Positions 31,498-39,227 of a DNA stretch of 64,000 nt are shown one piece after another (position 1 is the first letter of the stretch; every line of letters begins with the position of its first letter). The position numbers and the translations under genes are program-made. The stretch is taken from positions 1-64,000 of IMG/VR virus record IMGVR_UViG_3300042430_000133, one strand, 5' to 3'. Below the pieces are notes generated by a model that made no database searches, was not told where the DNA came from, and saw only the letters and a program-made list of their open reading frames with translations. The DNA is from a virus.

Positions 31498-32512
31498 TCT
31501 TTTCCAAGTTAACTGGTTGACTATTTACCACGTTGATTACTTTTGCTGTGTTAGCATGATCCGTATCACTTATCAATTTAAATTTGATTAGAACCGGGAA
31601 CTTATACTTACTCATATTATCATGTATCATCATTCTCCCAGAATCATTATAACGTATCCCGGAAAGTTCCAATGCTTGTTTTAACTCGGTTTTACACTTT
31701 ATGTTCGTTGCTAATCCTATTCCGGATACTGAAACGTAATCACATTTAATATTCTTTAACCAAGGTACAATATCACATATGTTTGACAATTCTACTTTAG
31801 GATTATATGAACCGGCAAACCTTTCTTCATCAGTTAATAAGATACTTTCATCAACTTCTATTCCATATCTTACTAGTTCGGCTAACGTTGTTAATTCTGT
31901 GTTTAATTTAATATGTTGTATAGCGTTATCTAATGCAGAGTTGGTACATGCAATCATATAATTACCATTAACACAAACTAATGTAGGTGTCCAGTATTTT
32001 GCATCTTTGTAATACTCTTGTTGACTTAATATTTTTTTAACATTGTCGCTATATCTAATTTCATTAAAAAAGGTTCCAGTCATTCGTACTGCTAGTTTTA
32101 ATGAAAAGGTGCTCAAATCAGCAATATAGTATTTATTGATATTATCCCATAAAAAACTAGATTGACTAAGTGACCTAAACGCCGTAATAAATGCTTTATT
32201 ATAAGGTGTCTTTAGAATGATATTGTCATCTACAATACCAATATGAGCGGATGTATATTCATCAGTAGTTGTTACTATAAGTGTTTTCCAAGGAAGATTT
32301 AGTAATTCCTTAATAAACATTTGATTTTTTACAAATTGACGTTCATATTTTTCAATAAGTTTATCAACTAGTGTTGATTGATTGCTGGTGATACGACTTT
32401 TAGATACAATAATTTTTTCAAGGTTTTGAAGGAATCTGATATCATACCTACTTAATCTTAAGTTGGTAAACATATAATATATCAATTGTTCTTTATTATT
32501 CAATTCAATCAT
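31484..32512 (-). CDS. UvsW-associated conserved phage protein
   Basis: 342 aa, soluble. FLQNLEKIIVSKSRITSNQSTLVDKLIEKYERQF (26-59) resembles a helical segment found at the start of several phage primase/helicase-type proteins. NKAFITAFRSLSQSSFLWDNINKYYIADLS (103-132) recalls the HARP-type DNA-annealing module that accompanies SNF2 helicases, here encoded separately from UvsW. The C-terminal beta domain is unrecognised. Translational coupling with uvsW suggests a joint function. The HARP similarity is by eye and weak. Confidence 0.5.
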   Translation of the reverse strand: MIELNNKEQLIYYMFTNLRLSRYDIRFLQNLEKIIVSKSRITSNQSTLVDKLIEKYERQFVKNQMFIKELLNLPWKTLIVTTTDEYTSAHIGIVDDNIILKTPYNKAFITAFRSLSQSSFLWDNINKYYIADLSTFSLKLAVRMTGTFFNEIRYSDNVKKILSQQEYYKDAKYWTPTLVCVNGNYMIACTNSALDNAIQHIKLNTELTTLAELVRYGIEVDESILLTDEERFAGSYNPKVELSNICDIVPWLKNIKCDYVSVSGIGLATNIKCKTELKQALELSGIRYNDSGRMMIHDNMSKYKFPVLIKFKLISDTDHANTAKVINVVNSQPVNLEKNETM

Positions 32513-32548
32513 TCAAACATTGTACAACAAATAAAACAAAAAATCAAT

Positions 32549-32574
32549 AAAAAAGGGGGAGACCGAAGTCTCCC
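32549..32574 (-). terminator. Rho-independent terminator after AAA+ ATPase gene
   Basis: On the minus strand GGGAGAC-TTCG-GTCTCCC is followed by CCTTTTTTATT. It has a stable UUCG tetraloop and ends the unit from the promoter at 33718-33746. Confidence 0.85.
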
Positions 32575-32651
32575 AAAGTACTTAAAGAAAGGAACGAAAA
32601 ACATTTATCGGAACGGACTTATTGACATTGCCGTTACGCACACTGCAGGGG

Positions 32652-33683
32652 TTATGCCGATTTCATGCAAGTTGTCTTAGCAAGATTCTGCCAATTGCTA
32701 GGACTGATCTTAACCAAGTCTGCAATCTTCAAACACATACGCAAGGACACTTCACGCAATTTAGTATGATTATCCCACATGAAGTTAATCACCGTTTGTG
32801 ATTGTTCTTCAGTAAAATCATAATCTTTAAACAAGCCACCCTCAGCATCACGATGTACTTGCTTGATACGCAACATCTTGTCACGATCACCATCAATAGT
32901 CAGGTCCAGAAAGTGACAACGACTCTGCAATGCTTCTAAGTGATCCTGCAATTTCTTAGATTTGAGATTGCCGAATTTCAAGTTAGTGATAAAGATAGCA
33001 CTACCATTGAAGTTGAAAGTATTTGGGATACCTTCTTCACGCAACAAACGACTGTCAGAGTTCCAGCAAATTCTACGTGTCTTGCCTGAATCAAGTGCGG
33101 CCTTGAGAATGTTCAAACTCAAGTCATCAGTAAAAACACTATCACAATCATCAAAAATTAACACATTCTTAGTGTCAGAATACTTGTACAATTGAGTATA
33201 CAAACCCAATGCTGTCATAGCACCTTTGACAATTTGAAAACGAACTCGCTTGCCTGCAAGCTTGTCAAACATGCTTGCTTTCTCCATTTGTGTTTCAACA
33301 CCATGAGATTTGCCGACACCGGGCGGGCCTGAAACAATCATGGCACGAATGTCACCATTGATACAAGCACGTGACATTTCATCAAGGACCTCAAAACGTG
33401 TAGCAATACGGTCCATTGCTTCTTGTTCTGATTCTTTCACAACTTCTTTCTTAAACTCTACTACAGCATTAGCCATAACTTTATCTCCATTTAAAAATTC
33501 AATATTATCAATCGCATCTACTAAGATTTTAATCTCAGCACTACGACCCGGGAACTGACCATCATTTTTAACAGTCACATAACTACCTTTTTTACTTGTC
33601 TGAAAACCCTTGACAAGTGTAAACACTTCACCTTTAACTGCTTCATTACGATAAGAACCTGACAAAATACGAACTGTAGACAT
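32652..33683 (-). CDS. AAA+ ATPase of unknown target, early expressed
   Basis: 343 aa. The N-terminal 85 residues form a beta barrel-like domain (VRILSGSYRNEAVKGEVFTLVKGF, SYVTVKNDGQFPGRSAEIKI). The AAA+ core has Walker A VSGPPGVGKS (about 117-126), Walker B VLIFDDCDS, sensor-1-like IFITNL and LQSRCHFLDL. This combination occurs in an uncharacterised ATPase family of cyanophages and related viruses. It is a single-gene unit with a consensus early promoter, AGGAG ribosome-binding site and terminator, implying strong early expression. A role in loading or remodelling nucleoprotein complexes is inferred; it is not a gp44 clamp loader. Confidence 0.75.
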   Translation of the reverse strand: MSTVRILSGSYRNEAVKGEVFTLVKGFQTSKKGSYVTVKNDGQFPGRSAEIKILVDAIDNIEFLNGDKVMANAVVEFKKEVVKESEQEAMDRIATRFEVLDEMSRACINGDIRAMIVSGPPGVGKSHGVETQMEKASMFDKLAGKRVRFQIVKGAMTALGLYTQLYKYSDTKNVLIFDDCDSVFTDDLSLNILKAALDSGKTRRICWNSDSRLLREEGIPNTFNFNGSAIFITNLKFGNLKSKKLQDHLEALQSRCHFLDLTIDGDRDKMLRIKQVHRDAEGGLFKDYDFTEEQSQTVINFMWDNHTKLREVSLRMCLKIADLVKISPSNWQNLAKTTCMKSA

Positions 33684-33717
33684 AGCTTCTCCTGTGTGTT
33701 AATCAATCAATACAAGT

Positions 33718-33746
33718 ATTATAGCACAAATGCCATTTATTGTCAA
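33718..33746 (-). promoter_or_regulatory. Consensus sigma70 early promoter for AAA+ gene
   Basis: TTGACA (33741-33746), 17-base spacer starting ATAAATGG, TATAAT (33718-33723). Both hexamers are perfect. Confidence 0.9.
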
Positions 33747-34066
33747 ACAACGTGATAGATGACACCTTGATCGGTGTATACTTTAGTGATACCTTCAAGT
33801 GCCCAATCAGATTCAAGCAAAGCTAAATGTTTGCGGTCCTTGATAGTTGCTTTATGAACTTTCACTCGGATCCATTTCTTGCAATTTGTTATAGACACTT
33901 GTTCAGCGGCATATACCATTTCAAGTCCCAATTTCATACGTTCTGCACGTAATTTTTGACTAGCACTAAAACGACTTGCATTGACAGCACTTTTCAAACT
34001 TGCATCACGGGCCGCAAAGAAAGCGAATCGTCCAGCAGATTTGTGTTCTGTTTCATTTACAATCAT
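33743..34066 (-). CDS. Small basic early protein of unknown function
   Basis: 107 aa from ATG 34066, which has AAAGGAG five bases upstream; an ATG at 34093 would overlap the -10 box. The protein is Ala- and basic-rich (HKSAGRFAFFAARDASLKSAVNASRFSASQKLRAERMKLG) and ends in ALEGITKVYTDQGVIYHVV. It follows a consensus early promoter. Small basic early proteins of T4-like phages often target host transcription or nucleases, but nothing here identifies a target. Confidence 0.6.
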   Translation of the reverse strand: MIVNETEHKSAGRFAFFAARDASLKSAVNASRFSASQKLRAERMKLGLEMVYAAEQVSITNCKKWIRVKVHKATIKDRKHLALLESDWALEGITKVYTDQGVIYHVV

Positions 34067-34095
34067 ATAAGCTCCTTTAATCAATCTATACAAGT

Positions 34096-34124
34096 ATTAT
34101 AGCACAATGCCCATTTATTGTCAA
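34096..34124 (-). promoter_or_regulatory. Consensus sigma70 early promoter for 33743-34066
   Basis: TTGACA (34119-34124), 17-base spacer starting ATAAATGG, TATAAT (34096-34101). Overlaps the stop codon region of the upstream gene. Confidence 0.9.
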
Positions 34125-34125
34125 A

Positions 34126-34503
34126 TTATGCTACCTTACGAAAATACATATAGGGCAAGCCCAATGTATAGCACAGATACTCATCATCACCTTGAGTGTC
34201 CTCAGCTTCGTGGATCCAGCGGATAGCTGTAGCACGGTCCTTAGCACCTGAAAATTTCAGGTCATCTACCCTTTTCTCAAAAGAGAAAATTGCATGTTGT
34301 TCTGCCTGAACACGGACCTTTTCTTCGGCTTCAATAGCTACACCGAGTCCTTCAAACTCAGCTTCAAAATCTTCAAGGGTCCAGTGTGAGGTGTCAACAC
34401 CGCGAGGGCGAACGCCGTACGCATCCTTGTACATGTCCCAGTAAAGTTCCCGGGCTTGTTCTAACTGTGATAACTCATCCCAAGATTTAAATTCTGTAGT
34501 CAT
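34126..34503 (-). CDS. Conserved small early phage protein
   Basis: 125 aa from ATG 34503, with AGAGGA upstream. It contains SWDELSQLEQARELYWDMYKDAYGVRPRGVDTSHWT, a motif common to a widespread uncharacterised phage protein family (Y-W-D-x-x-K-D-A-Y-G-x-R-P-R). A helical acidic middle and a C-terminal AIRWIHEAEDTQGDDEYLCYTLGLPYMYF follow. It is a monocistronic early unit with its own promoter. No catalytic motif is evident. Confidence 0.65.
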   Translation of the reverse strand: MTTEFKSWDELSQLEQARELYWDMYKDAYGVRPRGVDTSHWTLEDFEAEFEGLGVAIEAEEKVRVQAEQHAIFSFEKRVDDLKFSGAKDRATAIRWIHEAEDTQGDDEYLCYTLGLPYMYFRKVA

Positions 34504-34536
34504 TTTCAAGTCCTCTTTATCAGTTTCAATACAAGT

Positions 34537-34565
34537 ATTGTATCACGGATACCATTTATTGTCAA
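34537..34565 (-). promoter_or_regulatory. Sigma70 early promoter for 34126-34503
   Basis: TTGACA (34560-34565), 17-base spacer starting ATAAATGG, TACAAT (34537-34542). Confidence 0.85.
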
Positions 34566-34774
34566 ATTTTGGCTATCAAATTAGCATGAATTTCAGACAT
34601 TTCCGACTGCTCTACATAGAAATCCGACCTAGGATCATAGTACCGGCCTTCTTTGTTGTCATAATACAACACTCTTCCGGAGAAATTGAACGGACCTTCT
34701 AGACCCTGACGAGGACCATACTTTGTACGCATTTCGTCCATCTGATACTTGTCAGCAACAACTTTGTAACCCAT
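34562..34774 (-). CDS. Small early phage protein of unknown function
   Basis: 70 aa with an AAAGGG ribosome-binding site four bases before the ATG. It reads GYKVVADKYQMDEMRTKYGPRQGLEGPFNF, then SGRVLYYDNKEGRYYDPRSDFYVEQSEM, a small beta-hairpin-like unit of the type often annotated as conserved phage early protein. It has its own early promoter. Function unknown. Confidence 0.6.
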   Translation of the reverse strand: MGYKVVADKYQMDEMRTKYGPRQGLEGPFNFSGRVLYYDNKEGRYYDPRSDFYVEQSEMSEIHANLIAKI

Positions 34775-34801
34775 AAGACCCTTTCAACTGAATAAGACTC
34801 T

Positions 34802-34830
34802 ATTGTATACTAAACACCATTTATTGTCAA
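34802..34830 (-). promoter_or_regulatory. Sigma70 early promoter for 34562-34774
   Basis: TTGACA (34825-34830), 17-base spacer starting ATAAATGG, TACAAT (34802-34807). It overlaps the 3' end of the methyltransferase gene. Confidence 0.85.
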
Positions 34831-35825
34831 ATTTTATACACTATGGTATCATCACTACTTTTAGCGTTTTTTACTGTGTTCTGATTACTTTGTCGTTTAC
34901 TACTTTGAACTGTCAATGTATCAACTTTGTTATAGCCAAACTCAGTATGATATTTTAATACGTCATCTGCCATGTCTCTATTACGAACCTTACCTACATT
35001 CCAACAACTTACACCATTGGGTCTCAAATGCTCTATACCCAACTTAATAATTTCACGTAAGAATACATCAGCCCAATCCTGATACGTAGGTGTCTTTGTT
35101 ATTGATTGAGTTGGTTCATGTGTATATACTTCTAAATCAAAGTATGGTGGGCTAGTCAATACCAAATCACATTTAGGTAATTTATATTGTTTCATATTCA
35201 ATGCATCATCACATATCAATGTAACTTTGTTTTGTATACCTAAAAAGTTTACAATACTCATTAAGTTATCGTATGTTTGTGTATTGGGTTCAAAAGCAAT
35301 ATAATGTGCTCCGTAACTTACTGCACCTAACATTCTTCCGCCCCAACCTGCACAAGGATCTAATACAACTTCCGGCTTATATTTAATACATGCTAGTTTC
35401 ATCATTTGTGGACGATACATTGTATTTTTAGTAAGACTACAGCAAAAGTATATACCACGTTTCAATTCACTAAGATAAGGTGTGCTGTGACATTTACGAT
35501 TCCATTTAAGAACTTTTTCTAAATTAGATTGAACCCACAAGCTTCTAAAACTTGTACCAGTACTGCTTTCAATGTCGTAAAAATTAGGACAATAGTGTTC
35601 ACTTAATTTCATTCCTAAACGTGATGTGCTACTAATTGTTGTATCAGTAGTAGTCCACTTAGATAGTTGTTGCCAATCTTTTTTCAGTACATCATCTGAG
35701 TAATGAGGTAAGAAGTTATATTGTTCTAATTCTTTAGCCAGATTGGGTACGGCAGCGTCAAAGTCTGCATCTGATAAGTTACGTGTTGAGTAACGTACAT
35801 TTAGAATGTCGGCTAATGTTACCAT
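34827..35825 (-). CDS. Site-specific DNA methyltransferase
   Basis: 332 aa. The SAM-binding motif is DPCAGWGGRMLGA (156-168), followed by AFEPN and CDDALN. The catalytic motif is TSPPYFDLE (224-232), the (S/T)PPY form typical of amino-methyltransferases acting on adenine or cytosine N4. The N-terminal 110 residues (DWQQLSKW, SLWVQSNLEKVLKWNRK) probably aid target recognition. The ATG overlaps the end of a PD-(D/E)XK nuclease-like gene by seven bases, so the pair may act as a restriction-modification unit or in host-DNA discrimination. The methylated sequence cannot be inferred. Confidence 0.85.
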   Translation of the reverse strand: MVTLADILNVRYSTRNLSDADFDAAVPNLAKELEQYNFLPHYSDDVLKKDWQQLSKWTTTDTTISSTSRLGMKLSEHYCPNFYDIESSTGTSFRSLWVQSNLEKVLKWNRKCHSTPYLSELKRGIYFCCSLTKNTMYRPQMMKLACIKYKPEVVLDPCAGWGGRMLGAVSYGAHYIAFEPNTQTYDNLMSIVNFLGIQNKVTLICDDALNMKQYKLPKCDLVLTSPPYFDLEVYTHEPTQSITKTPTYQDWADVFLREIIKLGIEHLRPNGVSCWNVGKVRNRDMADDVLKYHTEFGYNKVDTLTVQSSKRQSNQNTVKNAKSSDDTIVYKI

Positions 35826-36379
35826 TGATCCAAGCTTCTAACCCACGGTAAATTAATAAACAATGGCCAGGCCTTTTTCTTAGGTTTACTATTGTACATC
35901 CAATCATCATTTTTACCGTTTGCACCTGATTGTTGTCTATTAAAAAAAAGATTTGACCCTAATAGATATGATTCTAAATCTTCTCTAGTAAACCATACTA
36001 TATGTGAAGTATTTGGATTTGATCCCATAAGTATCGCTCTTTCCCAATCTTTGCCTATACTAAAATGATTAAAGATAAAACAATTAGGTTGTACTATGTC
36101 TTTATATCTATTTGCTAGACTGAATTTTACTTCAGTTTTAATATCAGTAACAATTCCATCATGACCGGAATTGGTTCTTGGTTTTATATCATAGCCCAAA
36201 TCTAATAATATACTAAAAACTACTTCTTCCCCGTGTGCGCCCTTTTGTTTAGGATCAACATTTACGTAACCTTTGTGCGGCGTTTGTATCCAGGGATCGG
36301 CTTTTGGTGATAGTATATCCTGTGCTTTTTTATTGTTATAAATTATAGGATATACATATTTTTTATTATCTAAAATCAT
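35819..36379 (-). CDS. PD-(D/E)XK restriction-endonuclease-like protein
   Basis: 186 aa from ATG 36379, which has GGAG seven bases upstream. Residues 46-90 read KGAHGEEVVFSILLDLGYDI, then SGHDGIVTDIKTEVKFSLAN. E51, D74 and E83-x-K85 fit the E...D...(E)xK catalytic core of the restriction-like nuclease fold. The segment FIFNHFSIGKDWERAILMG follows. The gene overlaps the methyltransferase by seven bases. As a paired partner it may cut DNA lacking the methyl mark, for example host or competitor DNA. It could also be a DNA-sensing relic; activity is inferred. Confidence 0.6.
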   Translation of the reverse strand: MILDNKKYVYPIIYNNKKAQDILSPKADPWIQTPHKGYVNVDPKQKGAHGEEVVFSILLDLGYDIKPRTNSGHDGIVTDIKTEVKFSLANRYKDIVQPNCFIFNHFSIGKDWERAILMGSNPNTSHIVWFTREDLESYLLGSNLFFNRQQSGANGKNDDWMYNSKPKKKAWPLFINLPWVRSLDQW

Positions 36380-37167
36380 GTAAGACTCCAATTTAATAGT
36401 TGATAGTATTGTAACTCATCATACTTTTTAGGATAATATGTTCCCTCAATTCGCAAATGTTCATTTGTAAACATCTTATCCCAAATGTGTTTCAATGGGT
36501 TCCTTGGTTCAATAGCAATCATATGTGCATTGCCATTACTATTCTTTAACCAATATTCAAACTGTTTTGTACGTTTATTACTTTTATAAAAACTTGTCAC
36601 TGGTGTCAATGTAGTGATTTGTTTAAGAGGAGGTGAGTCAAAAGTAGGTAATTCTAATTTAATTTCTCTTTTAAATGTGTCAAATTTAACGTCATATTCA
36701 TAGAATTCAGGTAATCTAAAGACAATAGGCAACAGTTCTTCTGTAACTTTTTTATCATTACCATGAATGAATGTATTTAGGTCTTGTCTATATTTTGATA
36801 ACTTAACGCTTTTAAGAGACCATAACATAATTTTTTTGCTAAAGTAATCTCTAATTTCATTGGCACGAACTCTATCAGGTTCTTCTACCCTTCTGAACAA
36901 GTTATCATCTAACAGGCTAGTAATACCTATGTGATGTGAACTCTTATCCTTAGTATCACGTAAACGTTTCCATGCAACACTTAGTGCTAATACATCTTCA
37001 CTAGTTTCAATTACCTCATAACGTTTAACATAGTCACTTCTAGTAATGTTTTTAAACAGGTTATTAAGATAAGTATCATCTAATGAAATAGATGACTGGC
37101 CTAGTGTATTCATTGCACCGGTACCAGACAATGTTATTGTATTACTGCTATATGTATTATTAGTCAA
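36376..37167 (-). CDS. Conserved phage protein of unknown function, recombination operon
   Basis: 264 aa if started at TTG 37167, which has a strong GGAGGA site eight bases upstream; an ATG at 37236 would overlap uvsY by 77 bases. It contains ISLDDTYLNNLFKNITRSDYVKRYEVIETSEDVLALSVAWKRLRD, a KSSHHIGITSLLDD loop and WLKNSNGNAHMIAIEPRNPLKHIWDKMFT near the C-terminus. No nuclease or ATPase motif is visible. It follows uvsX and uvsY and precedes the nuclease-like gene by ATGA overlap, suggesting a recombination or DNA-processing role. Confidence 0.55.
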   Translation of the reverse strand: MTNNTYSSNTITLSGTGAMNTLGQSSISLDDTYLNNLFKNITRSDYVKRYEVIETSEDVLALSVAWKRLRDTKDKSSHHIGITSLLDDNLFRRVEEPDRVRANEIRDYFSKKIMLWSLKSVKLSKYRQDLNTFIHGNDKKVTEELLPIVFRLPEFYEYDVKFDTFKREIKLELPTFDSPPLKQITTLTPVTSFYKSNKRTKQFEYWLKNSNGNAHMIAIEPRNPLKHIWDKMFTNEHLRIEGTYYPKKYDELQYYQLLNWSLT

Positions 37168-37621
37168 TTCGGATATCCTCCATGCCTGCTGTACGTAAAC
37201 GCACAATATGTCCCATCTGCCATTGTTTAGCTTCAAGGCCCTTCATTATACCTAACCAACGATTTCGTAGTAATGCTACTTCATTGATAAGTGTTTCAAA
37301 GTCAACTACTTCATCTTCACCGTCAACATACTTTTCAGCATCACGGCTTGTCAATACTCTATTATACGCTTCTAAGTATTTTTGAAAATGTTTTCGGCGA
37401 ATTTTCCGTAATTGAATATTAAGATAGTTCAATACTGCTTCTATCTCTTGTAGTTGATTAAATCTATGTTCTGTGATTCCGGGTAATGCGGCAATGTTCT
37501 TTTCAACATTACCGTATACCTTAACATCACTCTTTGCCGAAATTATTTCGTTATCATAATGACTAATAAAATCGGGTATCACAGCTAAATTAGTTGTGAT
37601 CCTTGTATACCAATTTGACAT
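37160..37621 (-). CDS. uvsY: UvsY-like recombination mediator
   Basis: 153 aa (T4 UvsY is 137). All-helical, with KNIAALPGITEHRFNQLQEIEAVLNYLNIQLRKIRRKHFQKYLEAYNRVLTSRDAEKYVDGEDE and the C-terminal MKGLEAKQWQMGHIVRLRTAGMED, which parallels the T4 ending LDAIKSRGFAIKHIQDMRAFEAG. UvsY helps UvsX displace gp32 from single-stranded DNA. Position close to uvsX supports the call. The ATG follows the upstream stop (TAAATG). Confidence 0.65.
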   Translation of the reverse strand: MSNWYTRITTNLAVIPDFISHYDNEIISAKSDVKVYGNVEKNIAALPGITEHRFNQLQEIEAVLNYLNIQLRKIRRKHFQKYLEAYNRVLTSRDAEKYVDGEDEVVDFETLINEVALLRNRWLGIMKGLEAKQWQMGHIVRLRTAGMEDIRID

Positions 37622-37873
37622 TTAGTTCCAATCGTCTTGGTCGTCATCTTCTTCAAATTCTTCGTAATCATCTTCCGTATCATGCTGTTCAGCGTAACCT
37701 TTCAATGCCTTAAGCATTTCCTTGTCACCTTTAAACGCATCTTTGATATCGTCAGTTTCGTAGTTGTTGTCAATCAATAAATTGATTAATGTATCTGCGG
37801 CATCACTACGGTCATTGAAATCAATGTGTGTGCGTAGTGCATCCCAAACTTCAGCAACAAAATCTAAATTCAT
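37622..37873 (-). CDS. Small acidic protein between uvsX and uvsY
   Basis: 83 aa. The N-terminal 60 residues are helical (VAEVWDALRTHIDFNDRSDAADTLINLLIDNNYETDDIKDAFKGDKEMLKAL). The C-terminus is highly acidic (TEDDYEEFEEDDDQDDWN). The start has a GGAGGAGG ribosome-binding site formed by the last glutamate codons of uvsX, with an ATGA overlap. Its conserved location in aquatic T4-like phages suggests a recombination accessory, perhaps mimicking DNA through its acidic tail. Function unproven. Confidence 0.65.
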   Translation of the reverse strand: MNLDFVAEVWDALRTHIDFNDRSDAADTLINLLIDNNYETDDIKDAFKGDKEMLKALKGYAEQHDTEDDYEEFEEDDDQDDWN

Positions 37874-38937
37874 TCTGTACCCTCCTCCTCAGGTGTTACA
37901 GTACTTATCTTTGTTGTCGCTTTTTGACTATACTCTTCCATTACTTTATCCAAGCAACCGTCAGTATTTGCTTCCCATGCTTTACGAAACTTCTTAATGA
38001 TTTCACCATCAAGTGTTGTATATACTAATGAATTACCTTCTTTCTTAACAAGTTCAGCTTTCTCAATCATATCTAATAATCCTGAGTAAGGGCTCATACC
38101 TGTTTCATAAGGAATCTTAACTTGCACAGATTCAAATGGTTTCGCATAGCGAGTTTTCATAATCTTACATGCCGCACGAATACCTCGTACATCACTAATC
38201 TTATTACCATCTTCATCTTCTTTAAGTTTTAGTTTCTTCATAGCAACAACAATACTTGAAGCATAAACGAAACCTTGACCGCCTGAGATTTTATCATCTG
38301 GATCAAACATATCTTGTGAAGCATATGTGTGATTAGTTGCAACTAAGCCAATGCCCAGTGAACCAAACATATTAACACAGTTACGAACAAGTGCTGTTAG
38401 TGCTTTAGGCTTACGACCCATGTCACCTTTCATATCACCTGCTTCAAACTGATTAACGTCAGTTGGTGTCAATAACATACCTAAACTGTCAATCACAAAC
38501 AATACCTTAGGACGATCTGTTTCCGGTAGTGCTTTGTAATCTTTAACGAACATAGAAATAGTTTTTCCTACTTCGTCAATCATTGCCATGTTAAGTTTTA
38601 ACAATTTACTGTCGTCTGTAGATACACCAAGTGCGTGTAGCCATGCTTCGTCAAGGGCATTCTCTGAGTCAACTAAGACTACAAAAATTCCTTGTTCTTG
38701 TGCGTGTCGGACGAGGTTTCCTGAGCAGATGAACGATTTCCCGGCGCCCGATTCTCCGGCAAAGACAGTAACTTTACCAAGAGGTACGCCTTTATTAAAA
38801 TCTCCCGAAATCAAATAGTTTAGGGCATAGTTTCCTGTACTTATCCAATCAGTAGGATCATTAAATCCAATTGATAGACCTTCAATAGATTTTGTAATGT
38901 CCTTACGGAACTTACTAATGTCGAATGGTTTAGCCAT
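37870..38937 (-). CDS. uvsX: UvsX recombinase (RecA family)
   Basis: 355 aa (T4 UvsX 391). Walker A is GESGAGKS (61-68), Walker B is VLFVIDSLGMLL, followed by loop L1 (FEAGDMKGDMGRKPKALTALVRN) and L2/allosteric region (VATNHTYASQDMFDPDDKISGGQG). The N-terminal helix region FDISKFRKDITKSIEGLSIG fits oligomerisation. UvsX forms filaments on gp32-coated single-stranded DNA for strand exchange and recombination-dependent replication. Ribosome-binding site AAGGAA precedes the ATG. Confidence 0.9.
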   Translation of the reverse strand: MAKPFDISKFRKDITKSIEGLSIGFNDPTDWISTGNYALNYLISGDFNKGVPLGKVTVFAGESGAGKSFICSGNLVRHAQEQGIFVVLVDSENALDEAWLHALGVSTDDSKLLKLNMAMIDEVGKTISMFVKDYKALPETDRPKVLFVIDSLGMLLTPTDVNQFEAGDMKGDMGRKPKALTALVRNCVNMFGSLGIGLVATNHTYASQDMFDPDDKISGGQGFVYASSIVVAMKKLKLKEDEDGNKISDVRGIRAACKIMKTRYAKPFESVQVKIPYETGMSPYSGLLDMIEKAELVKKEGNSLVYTTLDGEIIKKFRKAWEANTDGCLDKVMEEYSQKATTKISTVTPEEEGTE

Positions 38938-38951
38938 TATATTCCTTTTGT

Positions 38952-39185
38952 TTATTTTACGTGTACATGTGTACTATACACGTTGATTGTTTGTTTGTCT
39001 AGTATATCTGGACATTTTTCTGCGATAGATTCTAATTCCCAATCATTTGGATAATGACGTAATGCACCTCTAGCCCTATCTCTAATGATACTAGGAACAC
39101 GAGGTGTTTTACCTGGATCGCATAATTCTTCCAATAGTTTCTTACCTTGCTTAATGGCGCGGTATCTTTCGTCTGGTAATGTCAT
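38952..39185 (-). CDS. Small BPSL0761-like conserved protein
   Basis: 77 aa. The pattern MTLPDERYRAIKQGKKLLEELCDPG...PSIIRDRARGALRHYPNDWELESIAEKCPDIL matches the BPSL0761 family of small bacterial and phage proteins (ER-x-RA-V ... A-x-x-x-LRHYP). No biochemical role is known to me. It lies between gp32 and uvsX, with AAGGAG before the ATG. A hairpin precedes it, just after the gp32 stop. Confidence 0.65.
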   Translation of the reverse strand: MTLPDERYRAIKQGKKLLEELCDPGKTPRVPSIIRDRARGALRHYPNDWELESIAEKCPDILDKQTINVYSTHVHVK

Positions 39186-39205
39186 GGAGTTCTCCTTAGG
39201 TAGGG

Positions 39206-39223
39206 AGCAAATGCTCCCTATTA
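39206..39223 (-). other. Palindromic hairpin between gp32 and downstream gene
   Basis: AGGGAGCAAATGCTCCCT is an 18-base inverted repeat located five bases after the gp32 stop codon. It has no following U-run, so it may stabilise the gp32 mRNA or attenuate read-through rather than act as a strong terminator. Confidence 0.6.
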
Positions 39224-39227
39224 CCTT

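Noticed and set aside
32652-33683. AAA+ protein as clamp-loader large subunit gp44
   Set aside because: It has a distinct N-terminal beta domain and no clamp-loader SRC-type motif, and stands alone under an early promoter away from the gp62-like gene.
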